Shown: positions 6,143 through 12,971 of the stretch, in pieces
How the letters are laid out: every line of letters begins with the position of its first letter
Numbering within the stretch: position 1 is the first letter of the stretch
From: a virus
Length of the DNA stretch: 22,397 nucleotides
IMG/VR virus record: IMGVR_UViG_3300021963_000717
Span: 1-22,397 of that record
Reading direction: 5' to 3' (one strand)
Position numbers and translations under genes: made by a program
Notes under the pieces: generated by a model
Databases searched by the model: none
The model's input: only the letters and a program-made list of their open reading frames with translations
What the model was told of the DNA's origin: nothing

Positions 6143-6172
6143 GCCACGGTGTAACAGCCGTGGCTTTTTTTT
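6143..6172 (+). terminator. Intrinsic terminator inside the replication operon
   Basis: GCCACGG (6143-6149), an 8-base loop, CCGTGGC (6158-6164), then eight T. All seven stem pairs are perfect. It lies between the probable ssDNA-binding gene and the polymerase block, so it should lower transcription of the downstream genes. Confidence 0.85.
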
Positions 6173-6188
6173 CTTTCTGGAGAGATAA

Positions 6189-6356
6189 ATGGATCATCCC
6201 TATGAAACGATTGCACACCTTATCAAGGAATATAAGAATCTATGCGACATGTGTGATTCGGTTGGTGCGCTTGAGTGCGCGATGCGCATCAGGCGTGCCG
6301 CTTCGGAGCTTGTTGTGCTGGCTGCACAAAATGCTGAACCGACGCTGGGTCAGTAG
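6189..6356 (+). CDS. Small hypothetical protein upstream of the polymerase
   Basis: A 55-aa ORF from ATG 6189 (MDHPYETIAHLIKEYKNLCD...), with GGAG six bases before the start. It reads to TAG at 6354-6356, immediately followed by the polymerase ATG. The protein is helical with three cysteines (LCDMCDSVGALECAMRI; C-x2-C plus one). No family recognised. The good ribosome-binding site, its place after the terminator and the abutting stop/start suggest it is real and couples translation of the polymerase, which has no Shine-Dalgarno of its own. Confidence 0.65.
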   Translation: MDHPYETIAHLIKEYKNLCDMCDSVGALECAMRIRRAASELVVLAAQNAEPTLGQ

Positions 6357-8303
6357 ATGAGCGTCCTATGGGTGGATTTCGAGACACTCAGCCGCTGTGA
6401 CCTGACGACCAAAGGCGTTTACAACTACGCGCAAGACGCAAGCACGGACGTGCTGTGCATGTCCTACGCGTTTGATGATGAGGACGTTGTGACGTGGACG
6501 CCTGAGCTACCGTTTCCTAAGCGCGTGCGCCAGCACACCGGCCAGATACGCGCGCATAACGCAGCGTTTGAGCGTCTGATCTTTTGGTATGTGCTGCACA
6601 TCAACTACGACCTTGAGCAGTTTTACTGCACGGCTACCCAAGCACGGGCTAACTGTGCGCCTGGCTCGCTTGAGGACGTGGGGCGGTTTGCAAGCGCTGA
6701 CATGCGTAAAGACTACCGTGGCTCGCAACTGATCAGGCGCCTATGCTTGCCGCAGGCAGACGGCAATTTTTACCGCGACGAGGCGTTGTTTGCTGAGTTA
6801 GTGGCTTATTGCGAGCAAGACGTCCGCGCCATGCGCGCTATCTCTAAGGCCATGCGTGATTTGTCGGCTGAGGAGCTTGCCGACTATCACGTCAACGAGC
6901 GCATCAACGATCGTGGCGTGTTGGTCGATGTGGCGCTGTGCAAGGCAGCGGTGCAGTATGCAAGCGATGAACTCATCGAAATCGAGCAGATCGTTGCCGA
7001 CGTGACGCAGGGCGCCATTGCGAGCGTGCGCAGTCCTAAGATGAAGCAGTGGGTCATGGACCGCGTAGGACCGCAGGCGTTGGCGCTCATGGCGTCGCAT
7101 AAGGACGGCGAGAAGAAGTATTCGATCGATAAGACCGTGCGGGCTAACTTGCTTGCGATGGATGATCCTGAGCAAGTGCCGCCTGATGTGGCCGAAGTCA
7201 TCCAGTGCGCTGACGACCTATGGGCGTCGAGCGTGGCGAAGTTCAGCCGCTTGGCTGCGCTTGCTGACGATGAGGATCATCGGGTGCGCGGTGCGTTTGT
7301 GTTTGCCGGTGGGTCGGCCACGGGCCGAGCGTCGTCCTACGGCGCTCAGGTGCATAACTTTACGCGTAAGTGTGCTGACGATCCTGAGGCTGTGCGTACT
7401 GCGATGGTGCGCGGTCATAAGATCGTGCCGACCTACGGGCGTCGCGTCACGGACGTGCTTAAGGGGATGCTACGCCCTGCGCTGACGCCTGCGCCTGAGC
7501 ATGTGCTGATCGTCGCTGATTGGGCGGCGATCGAGGCGCGGATGAACCCGTGGCTGTCAGCGCACGCTACGTCTGAGGCTAAGTTGGACTTGTTTCGCAC
7601 GGGCGCAGACATCTACAAACACAACGCCAGCCGGACGTTTAATGTGCCGGTGGATGCGATCGATAAAGAGCAACGCCAGATTGGCAAGGTCCAAGAGTTG
7701 GCGTGCGGGTACGGTGGCGGCGTGGGGGCGTTTGCTTCGATGGGGCGCATCTATGGTGTTAACTTACCGGAGGCTGACAGCAGGCGCATGGTGGAGGCGT
7801 GGCGACGCGCTAACCCGTGGGCTGTGCATTACTGGCAGGCGCTTGAGACGTCGTACATGCGCGCGATGAGGAACCCAAAGTCTGAGTTTAAGGCTGGCCG
7901 TGTGACGTACTATTTTGACGGTCAGCATCTCTGGTACGCGCTGCCGTCAGGGCGCATCCTATGCTACCCCTACGCGCGGCTAGAAGATGATGGCGTGTCC
8001 TATGCCAAGGCGTCATGGAAGCCTGCTGCGGACGCTAAGGAATGGCCCAGAGCGCGGTTATGGAAGGGCTTAGCTGCTGAGAATATCTGCCAGGCCGCAG
8101 CGGCTGACATCTTGCGCGCGTCGCTGCGTCAGCTTGATGGCGTAGTCTTGCATGTGCATGATGAGATTGTGTTAGAGGTGCCAGCGTCTGACGCTGACGC
8201 TGCGGTGGCGATGCTGCATAGCGTCATGTGTACGTCGCCCGCATGGGCAAGCGGTCTGCCCTTAGAGGCCGAAATTAACGTTATGACAAGGTATGGGAAA
8301 TGA
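6357..8303 (+). CDS. Family A DNA polymerase with 3'-5' exonuclease
   Basis: A 648-aa replicative polymerase. The N-terminal DnaQ-like proofreading domain is intact: WVDFETLS (D7, E9), HNAAFE (67-72) and YCEQDVRA (D155). The polymerase domain has motif A VADWAAIEARM (D388), motif B IGKVQELACGYGGG (near 441-454, with the lysine and the YG pair) and motif C HVHDEIVLEV (H601, D602, E603). The typical DYSQIELR of motif A is here DWAAIEAR, as in a known branch of phage polymerases. No 5' nuclease domain is present, as usual in phages. The ATG directly follows the TAG of the 55-aa gene, and its TGA overlaps the primase start as ATGA. Confidence 0.95.
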   Translation: MSVLWVDFETLSRCDLTTKGVYNYAQDASTDVLCMSYAFDDEDVVTWTPELPFPKRVRQHTGQIRAHNAAFERLIFWYVLHINYDLEQFYCTATQARANCAPGSLEDVGRFASADMRKDYRGSQLIRRLCLPQADGNFYRDEALFAELVAYCEQDVRAMRAISKAMRDLSAEELADYHVNERINDRGVLVDVALCKAAVQYASDELIEIEQIVADVTQGAIASVRSPKMKQWVMDRVGPQALALMASHKDGEKKYSIDKTVRANLLAMDDPEQVPPDVAEVIQCADDLWASSVAKFSRLAALADDEDHRVRGAFVFAGGSATGRASSYGAQVHNFTRKCADDPEAVRTAMVRGHKIVPTYGRRVTDVLKGMLRPALTPAPEHVLIVADWAAIEARMNPWLSAHATSEAKLDLFRTGADIYKHNASRTFNVPVDAIDKEQRQIGKVQELACGYGGGVGAFASMGRIYGVNLPEADSRRMVEAWRRANPWAVHYWQALETSYMRAMRNPKSEFKAGRVTYYFDGQHLWYALPSGRILCYPYARLEDDGVSYAKASWKPAADAKEWPRARLWKGLAAENICQAAAADILRASLRQLDGVVLHVHDEIVLEVPASDADAAVAMLHSVMCTSPAWASGLPLEAEINVMTRYGK

Positions 8304-10606
8304 TAAAAAATTTTTTGGAGTTCCTAATCTCTCTTGCGCCTGAGGGCGAGACGCCGCTTATCGTGCGGCAAAAGCCGCAGCTTAAGGACGGTCAGTTGCA
8401 ATTTCACGCTGATGGCGCGATCAAGTGCACATGGCCTGCCCATCTGCCCGACATTAAAAAGATCAAGCCCGATCAGGCGTGGTATGGCAACACGGCGAGT
8501 TTTATCTTAGATCGCTTTGGCGATCACGTGTCGGCATCGGCGGCTAACTGCGAGTACTGTCTGGTGCTCGTGCTCGATGACGTTGGCACCAAGAGCAAGA
8601 CGCCTCCGCTTGCGCCGACCTGGGTCATGGAAACCTCGCCTAATTCGTTTCAGTGGGGTTATGCCTTTGCTGAACAGCCGACCAAGGGTGAGTTTGCTGC
8701 GGCCATGCGCGCGATCGCTGACGCAGGCTACACCGACCCTGGGGCGCTTAACGCGGTGCGTAACTTTCGCTTGCCTGGCTCAGTTAATCTTAAGCCTGGT
8801 CGCAACAGTTTTGCATCGCGTCTGGTCGAGTTTCACCCCGATCGTGACTTTTCGCTCGCTCAGATATGCGAGGCGCTGGGCGTAACGCCTGCTGAGGCCG
8901 ATAGCAGCGGTCCGCAGCCGATCAAGATCGTTGACACAGGTAACGATGACGTGTTCGCGTGGCTCGCCTTGCAGGGTATGGTCGTATCTAAGCCTAACGG
9001 CGAGGGCTGGGCTGGCGTTATCTGCCCGAACCATGCCCAACACACCGACGGTAACCCTGAGGGGCGCTATAAGCCTTCTATGCGCGCGTACTGCTGTTTG
9101 CACTCGCACTGCGTCGATCTTGACACTAAGGCGTTTCTAGCGTGGGTCGCTGAGAATGGTGGCCCTGCTCACGCGCTGGGGCTGCGCGATGATTTGCTTG
9201 CAAGCACCATGCAGACAACGCTTGACAAGCTAGAGCCTAGTAATTTTTTTAGTGATGACGCCAAGAAGGTGATCGAGGAGGTCGAGCGTAAGGAGCTTGG
9301 GCGTGTTGAGATGAAGGGCTGGTTTCAACGCTTTGCTTACATCCAGAGTGATGATTCGTTTTTTGACATGCAAGACAGGCGCGAGGTGCCGCGCTGGGTT
9401 TTCAACGCGCTGTACCGCCATGTGAATTGCACATCGATTAACAGCAAGCGCAAGATCGAAGCGGCGACGTGTTTCGATGAACAGCGTCAGGCCATGGGCG
9501 CACGCACCTTGGTCGGTGTGACCTACGCTGCTGGCGAGTCGATGCTTGTGTCGCGTGACGGTGATGTGTTCGGCAATCGCTGGCGCGATGCGCGACCCGT
9601 GGTTGATAAGACCCTTGTGCGCGATATATCGCCATGGCTTGAGCACTGCGAGCGCCTTGTGCCTGAGCCTAGCGAGCGTGAGCACTTGTTTAACATCATG
9701 GCCTATAAGCTCCAGCATCCTGAGGTCAAGATCAATCACGCGGTGCTGCATGGTGGCGACCAAGGGTCGGGCAAAGATACCATGTGGGCGCCGTTCTTGT
9801 GGGCCGTATGCGGTCCAGGGCTGAAGAATCGCGGATTGCTTGATAACGATACGCTGAACCTCCAGTGGGGGTACCAGCTTGAGTGTGAGATTCTCGTCAT
9901 CAATGAGTTGAAAGAGCCTGAAGCGGCAGCGCGTCGTGCGCTGGCGAACAGACTCAAGCCGATCATCGCTGCACCTCCAGAGATGCTGCCGATTAACCGC
10001 AAGGGTCTGCATCCCTATGACATGCTCAATAGGATGTTCGTGTTGTCGTTTACCAATGACCCGCTCCCCATATCGCTTGACTCGCAAGATCGACGCTGGT
10101 TTTGTATATGGTCGCGCGCGCCTAGAATGGTTGATCGCCAGGCGCAATTGCTTTGGGATTGGTACAAAGCCGAAGGTTTCGTTTCCATAGCGGCATGGCT
10201 CTATCAGCGCGACGTAAGCGCGTTTAATCCTGCTGCAACGCCTGCTTGGACCGAGTTTAAATTTAACTTGATCGAGCACTCCATGAGTACATCCGAATCG
10301 TTCTTGGTTGAGCTTATGCGTAACCGCCAAGGTGAGTTCGCGCGCGGTGTGGTGGGGTCGCCCTTCCATCTGCTGATTGATAGATTGTCCGGTGGCTTGC
10401 CTGCTGGCGTGAAGATTCATCAGGCAGCACTGCTACACGCGCTGAAGGAAGCTAACTGGGTCGATGTGGGCCGATTAGCGTCGTCGGAATATCAGACCAA
10501 GAAGCACATTTTCGCCGTGCCTGAGCTTGCGTCGAAGTTAAGCAAGTCCGAGCTTAGGCGCATGGTGGAGGAAACTGCACCTACCAAGATGGCATTAGTT
10601 AGATAG
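8300..10606 (+). CDS. Primase-helicase fusion (RepB-like primase, zinc site, SF3-like helicase)
   Basis: A 768-aa protein. Residues about 60-180 resemble the RepB-type archaeo-eukaryotic primase: LVLDDVG with D93-D94, TSPNSFQWGY from 112, and RLPGSVNLKPG at 157-167. A zinc site follows: C242-x2-H245, then Y-C265-C266-L-H-S-H-C271. The helicase domain (DUF5906/VapE-like) has Walker A GGDQGSGKDT with K492, Walker B ILVINE (531-536), and VLSFTNDPLPISLDSQDRRW with the conserved arginines near 598. One chain could therefore unwind and prime for the polymerase it overlaps. The acidic primase pair is seen, but I could not fix the third catalytic residue, so primase activity is less certain than ATPase activity. 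Confidence 0.85.
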   Translation: MIKNFLEFLISLAPEGETPLIVRQKPQLKDGQLQFHADGAIKCTWPAHLPDIKKIKPDQAWYGNTASFILDRFGDHVSASAANCEYCLVLVLDDVGTKSKTPPLAPTWVMETSPNSFQWGYAFAEQPTKGEFAAAMRAIADAGYTDPGALNAVRNFRLPGSVNLKPGRNSFASRLVEFHPDRDFSLAQICEALGVTPAEADSSGPQPIKIVDTGNDDVFAWLALQGMVVSKPNGEGWAGVICPNHAQHTDGNPEGRYKPSMRAYCCLHSHCVDLDTKAFLAWVAENGGPAHALGLRDDLLASTMQTTLDKLEPSNFFSDDAKKVIEEVERKELGRVEMKGWFQRFAYIQSDDSFFDMQDRREVPRWVFNALYRHVNCTSINSKRKIEAATCFDEQRQAMGARTLVGVTYAAGESMLVSRDGDVFGNRWRDARPVVDKTLVRDISPWLEHCERLVPEPSEREHLFNIMAYKLQHPEVKINHAVLHGGDQGSGKDTMWAPFLWAVCGPGLKNRGLLDNDTLNLQWGYQLECEILVINELKEPEAAARRALANRLKPIIAAPPEMLPINRKGLHPYDMLNRMFVLSFTNDPLPISLDSQDRRWFCIWSRAPRMVDRQAQLLWDWYKAEGFVSIAAWLYQRDVSAFNPAATPAWTEFKFNLIEHSMSTSESFLVELMRNRQGEFARGVVGSPFHLLIDRLSGGLPAGVKIHQAALLHALKEANWVDVGRLASSEYQTKKHIFAVPELASKLSKSELRRMVEETAPTKMALVR

Positions 10607-10608
10607 AC

Positions 10609-10634
10609 AAAAAAAAGCCCGTCAATTGACGGGC
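10609..10634 (-). terminator. Intrinsic terminator of the second leftward operon
   Basis: The inverted repeat GCCCGTC-AATT-GACGGGC (10617-10634) is followed, on the - strand only, by eight T (plus-strand A run 10609-10616). It ends transcripts coming from the right. The + strand has no T run after the stem, so it should stop rightward transcripts from the primase gene poorly. Confidence 0.88.
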
Positions 10635-10676
10635 AAACTAGCGTGGGGTGCTAGCACAGGAGGAGAAGTTCCAACG

Positions 10677-10739
10677 TCACAAGTCTAGCATTTCGCTGAT
10701 GATCCACGCAATAAGCGCGCCCAAGATTAGCATCAGCAT
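10677..10739 (-). CDS. Tiny putative single-span membrane peptide
   Basis: A 20-aa ORF (MLMLILGALIAWIISEMLDL) made almost entirely of hydrophobic residues with an acidic end. It starts within the last codons of the 61-aa gene: ATG 10739, or ATG 10733 in a TGATG overlap. No Shine-Dalgarno is visible, so it would rely on coupling. A second tiny membrane peptide lies 190 bases upstream in the same operon, which makes this one more believable, but a chance ORF of this length is possible. Confidence 0.35.
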   Translation of the reverse strand: MLMLILGALIAWIISEMLDL

Positions 10740-10918
10740 AGCGGCATGGTCCAAGTTCTAAAGGCTTGTTGTTTGGCCATCGTATCGGGACATTCCTTCG
10801 AGGGCGGTATCCAACCATGACGACGCCAGACTTGCTCGACAGGTATGCACCAATCGCGCGGGTCGATCTGGCAATTCATCAACGTGAGCCATAGTGGGGG
10901 CTTGTTTTCATCTTCCAT
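10733..10918 (-). CDS. Small hypothetical protein
   Basis: A 61-aa protein (MEDENKPPLWLTLMNCQIDPRDWCIPVEQVWRRHGW...) with AGGA eight bases before ATG 10918. It is rich in tryptophan (five) with three cysteines and has the look of a small folded phage protein, WCIPVEQVWRRHGWIPP being the most structured part. No family or function recognised. It is the penultimate gene before the terminator at 10609-10634. Confidence 0.55.
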   Translation of the reverse strand: MEDENKPPLWLTLMNCQIDPRDWCIPVEQVWRRHGWIPPSKECPDTMAKQQAFRTWTMPLC

Positions 10919-10928
10919 GCTGTTAATC

Positions 10929-11009
10929 CTATAGGTTAAAAAACACGGCAGCGCCGAGCGCGACGCCGAATATCAGCGCGACGGCCCAATCAAGTAAAAA
11001 GTCGATCAT
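10929..11009 (-). CDS. Small single-span membrane peptide
   Basis: A 26-aa ORF (MIDFLLDWAVALIFGVALGA then AVFFNL). AAAAGGAC six bases before ATG 11009 is a good ribosome-binding site, placed right after the TAA of the upstream gene. Residues 4-26 form one hydrophobic helix with small residues (G-V-A-L-G-A-A) that often pack in membranes. An in-frame longer reading to 11168 is a shadow of the neighbouring gene. It might be a membrane-active accessory peptide. Function unknown. Confidence 0.55.
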   Translation of the reverse strand: MIDFLLDWAVALIFGVALGAAVFFNL

Positions 11010-11019
11010 GTTAGTCCTT

Positions 11020-11214
11020 TTAGTAAAGTGCTTCGCCGTACTGTTCAACGGTCCTTTTGTCGCGTAGCAGTTTGATTTCGCGTCGTTTGAATGTATGCAG
11101 CGCAGGAAACGGCCAACCATTGCGCGAAGGTATGCGCACAATGTATTGGCCGTCCTCCACGCGATCAATAACGCCGGCGCCCTTCGGCGTCGTAACGCGC
11201 GCGTCTGGTTTCAT
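11020..11214 (-). CDS. Small protein with SH3/KOW-like barrel pattern
   Basis: A 64-aa protein from ATG 11214, which overlaps the upstream stop as ATGA. MKPDARVTTPKGAGVIDRVEDGQYIVRIP has the turn-rich strand pattern of KOW or SH3-like beta barrels (a D.V.TP.G.G.I opening and a strand ending in Y.VRI), followed by FKRREIKLLRDKR. Such folds bind nucleic acid or protein. The assignment is from pattern only. It is coupled to genes on both sides. Confidence 0.55.
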   Translation of the reverse strand: MKPDARVTTPKGAGVIDRVEDGQYIVRIPSRNGWPFPALHTFKRREIKLLRDKRTVEQYGEALY

Positions 11215-11483
11215 GGTTGGATTTGAGGGTAAACGGTGAACACGTACCCAAGATTATCGAGTGTTGATCCAGCTATTGATAGCGTTTCGGTTAGTTGATC
11301 GGGCGCGTACTTTTGCAACAGTGCGCGGGCAGCTAGCGCGTGCCGTTCTTCGCAGTTAAGCGCATGATCAAAAGGCACTGTAACCGCCCAAAGGGTTTTG
11401 TTATCGCGTCTCATACTAGCTTTAACGCGTGCGCCTTTGGTGTTAGTGGCGCCGATATATTTAGTGTGGATTGCAATGGGCAT
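11211..11483 (-). CDS. Small conserved phage protein (TKYIGATNTKGARVKA family)
   Basis: A 90-aa protein. ATG 11483 is chosen because AGGA lies nine bases upstream in a leader shared with other genes of this operon; the longer reading to 11522 adds residues encoded by that leader. The opening IHTKYIGATNTKGARVKASMR followed by a strand and YDHALN-like segment (FDHALNCEERHALAARALLQK) is a pattern I know from many short proteins of proteobacterial phages, none with a known function. It ends with GYVFTVYP. Confidence 0.65.
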   Translation of the reverse strand: MPIAIHTKYIGATNTKGARVKASMRRDNKTLWAVTVPFDHALNCEERHALAARALLQKYAPDQLTETLSIAGSTLDNLGYVFTVYPQIQP

Positions 11484-11532
11484 GGTTGATTGTCCTATAG
11501 TTGATTGGATTAGCTGACGCAATGCGCGCCCC

Positions 11533-11558
11533 TATGCGCCCGCTCTCACGGGCGCATA
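11533..11558. other. Strong hairpin between the clamp gene and the next gene
   Basis: TATGCGCCCG (11533-11542) and CGGGCGCATA (11549-11558) form a perfect 10-base stem with a 6-base loop. Neither side has a T run, so it is not a classic terminator. It sits in the 50-85 bases between the stop of the clamp-like gene and the ribosome-binding site of the next gene. Confidence 0.7.
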
Positions 11559-11568
11559 AAGTCGAGCA

Positions 11569-12213
11569 TTAAGCCAGCTTCGCCCATGCAGGGATCATAG
11601 GCTTGTCGTCACTGTCGACGCGCATGGGCATGACGATCACGATCGATTCATTACCCAAGCCAGTAACTTGCGCTGCGCTGCGTCCGTTGTGATGAATGAC
11701 GACGTTGCGCCAATCGACGTTTAAGGCTTTGCGCGCGTCGTTTAGCCGAGCCATTAGCTCAAGATTGAAATGCGCAACTTCGCCCGATAACGTCGATGGG
11801 ATGACGCGCCGCCAATCCGGAAACTTGCCATCGACTAGCATATTGGTGACTGATGTTAGGCCCGTGATCTTGTACGTTGTATTGTGCTTGATCATGACAC
11901 CAGGCCGATCGGGATCGGGCGTCGGCGCGGGTTCGGTTATTTCGATCGTGATCGGCAGCGCGTGCTTGCCTGCTTTCATAGGTTTAACCGCCTCAAGATC
12001 AGCGCGGCTAATAATGTATTCGCCCGTCAATTTGTTGTCGACGTCGGACGCAGGCACGGCTATTGACATGAGCATATGCCCATCGGTAGCGACTAGCGCG
12101 ACGCGATCACGCGTCGCATCAATTGCGATGCTATTGAGGTAGTAGCGCAAATCGTTTTTAGTTGCGAAGACTAATAAGGCTTTGATGATCGAATGGTCGA
12201 TAGTGATTTTCAT
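11569..12213 (-). CDS. Truncated DNA polymerase III beta clamp (DnaN-like) homologue
   Basis: A 214-aa protein related to the bacterial sliding clamp, which is normally about 366 aa. It begins where DnaN domain 2 begins: DLRYYLNSIAID (21-32), then VATDGHMLM (41-49; E. coli VATDGHRLA), then MLVDGKFPDWRRVIP (125-139; E. coli KLVDGRFPDYRRVLP). Residues about 145-198 align with only the last half of domain 3 and end VIVMPMRV (E. coli YVVMPMRL), plus a 16-residue tail. Domain 1 and the first half of domain 3 are absent. The retained elements are the ones that form the partner-binding pocket in DnaN. It has a strong ribosome-binding site (AAAGGAC). It may tether the phage polymerase, or occupy host clamp-binding proteins. 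Confidence 0.85.
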   Translation of the reverse strand: MKITIDHSIIKALLVFATKNDLRYYLNSIAIDATRDRVALVATDGHMLMSIAVPASDVDNKLTGEYIISRADLEAVKPMKAGKHALPITIEITEPAPTPDPDRPGVMIKHNTTYKITGLTSVTNMLVDGKFPDWRRVIPSTLSGEVAHFNLELMARLNDARKALNVDWRNVVIHHNGRSAAQVTGLGNESIVIVMPMRVDSDDKPMIPAWAKLA

Positions 12214-12243
12214 GATTGATTGTCCTTTAGTTGATTGGATTGA

Positions 12244-12429
12244 TTAGCAGAGATGGTTGACGCCTAAACGCTTTGCCGCTTCATAGGCTTCGCGCGTTTT
12301 CGCTTCGATGAGCCGTTGACCGTGAGCATTAGCGAAAACGCTGCCCAAGTAACGATCTTCTTCGCGCAAGCATTGCTCATAACGCGCGACGGCAGCTTTT
12401 TGTTCCTTTGTGAGTCTAGCTTTTTTCAT
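12244..12429 (-). CDS. Small hypothetical protein, charged and helical
   Basis: A 61-aa basic protein (MKKARLTKEQKAAVARYEQCLREEDRYLG...) that reads as two helices without a membrane segment. AAAGGAAAG lies just before ATG 12429, within the leader shared with neighbouring genes. No domain recognised. It lies between the 46-aa gene and the clamp-like gene. Confidence 0.6.
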   Translation of the reverse strand: MKKARLTKEQKAAVARYEQCLREEDRYLGSVFANAHGQRLIEAKTREAYEAAKRLGVNHLC

Positions 12430-12461
12430 AACTTTCCTTTAGTTGATTGGATTGGATTGTT

Positions 12462-12479
12462 GACGCGCTTGCGCGCGTC
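12462..12479. other. Short GC hairpin in the second leftward operon
   Basis: GACGCGC (12462-12468), TTGC loop, GCGCGTC (12473-12479): a perfect 7-base stem between the 46-aa and 61-aa genes. On the - strand no T run follows it, so a pause or processing site is more likely than termination; on the + strand GGGTTTT follows. Confidence 0.45.
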
Positions 12480-12484
12480 GGGTT

Positions 12485-12625
12485 TTAAAACTCGGAATCT
12501 AACAGCGCGCAAAATAACGCGATGTCACGCGCATTGAAGGCTGCAAGTACAGCGTCATTCTCAAGCGCGACACAAAACGCGATGTCACGCGCAAGGCACT
12601 CATTAACGAAGTGTATTTTAGACAT
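12485..12625 (-). CDS. 46-aa protein with internal duplication, first gene of the operon
   Basis: A 46-aa ORF from ATG 12625 with AAAAGGGA six bases upstream, too short for most gene callers. It reads MSKIHFVNECLARDIAFCVA and then LENDAVLAAFNARDIALFCA, ending LLDSEF. The element ARDIA.F(C).AL occurs twice, 20 residues apart, and the DNA behind it is an exact 17-base direct repeat (12516-12532 and 12576-12592), so this is a recent in-frame duplication. A TTGGCAAT-type box overlaps its start codon. Function unknown; the helical amphipathic repeat suggests a small protein-binding module. Confidence 0.55.
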   Translation of the reverse strand: MSKIHFVNECLARDIAFCVALENDAVLAAFNARDIALFCALLDSEF

Positions 12626-12656
12626 TGGCAATCCCTTTTTGGTTGTTTGAGTGTTT

Positions 12657-12686
12657 AGTGTAAGGCATTGTTTTGCAGATTGTCAA
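12657..12686 (-). promoter_or_regulatory. Candidate promoter of the second leftward operon
   Basis: On the - strand: a perfect -35 TTGACA (plus-strand 12681-12686), an 18-base spacer, and TACACT (12657-12662, four of six). The start point would be near 12650, giving a leader of about 25 bases before ATG 12625 that contains AAAAGGGA and the TTGGCAAT box. Confidence 0.5.
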
Positions 12687-12794
12687 GTATGGGTCAAATT
12701 GGTAATGGTTTTGAAAGGGGTTAGGTAATAAAAATGGGGCAGATTGCCAATGATTCGGGATTGTAAACGCCTGATTCGACGAGGCTTTTTCGGC

Positions 12795-12888
12795 TATTGG
12801 CAAAATTGTCATGTTTTTCTGAAAAAAAAGTCGCAGATTATTTCTGTTACCTAGCAGCGACTTAAAACGGCTGACAATTTTGCCAATA
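12795..12888. repeat. 17-base inverted repeat with a nested stem
   Basis: TATTGGCAAAATTGTCA (12795-12811) and its exact reverse complement (12872-12888) enclose 60 bases. Inside is a second inverted pair, AAGTCGC (12828-12834) and GCGACTT (12857-12863). A further copy of the outer arm, TTGGTAAAATTGTCA, lies at 13334-13348, immediately before the terminase small subunit start. Confidence 0.8.
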
Positions 12889-12971
12889 TTGCCAAAGCCG
12901 AATCGAGGGCGCCACGTCACCGCGCCCCCTCTTTGCCGGTTTTCTCTCCAATCATTGGCATTTTTGGCTAT

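Larger units (their letters stand above)
11484..12456 (-). repeat. Shared translation leaders upstream of several genes
   Basis: The leader core CAATCAACTAAAGGA precedes the genes starting at 12429 (12430-12456) and 12213 (12214-12240), and with one change the gene at 11483 (11484-11510). The 12213 and 11483 leaders match at 25 of 27 bases. The same core occurs on the + strand at 4152-4166 before the gene at 4174. Each copy contains the ribosome-binding site. Confidence 0.8.

Noticed and set aside
6136-6360. A 74-aa open frame on the + strand before the polymerase.
   Set aside because: It starts inside the terminator stem; the overlapping 55-aa frame at 6189-6356 has the ribosome-binding site and abuts the polymerase start.
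9230-10420. A 396-aa open frame on the - strand.
   Set aside because: It lies wholly antisense to the helicase part of the primase-helicase gene, has no recognisable domain or operon context, and reflects codon bias of the + strand gene.
10635-10676. AGGAGGAG on the + strand after the primase-helicase gene, a strong Shine-Dalgarno match.
   Set aside because: No start codon lies at a usable distance and the following genes are on the other strand.
12618-12920. A 100-aa open frame on the - strand across the control region.
   Set aside because: It runs through the promoter and inverted repeats, has low-complexity composition (N, F, P, Q) and competes with the better supported 46-aa gene.
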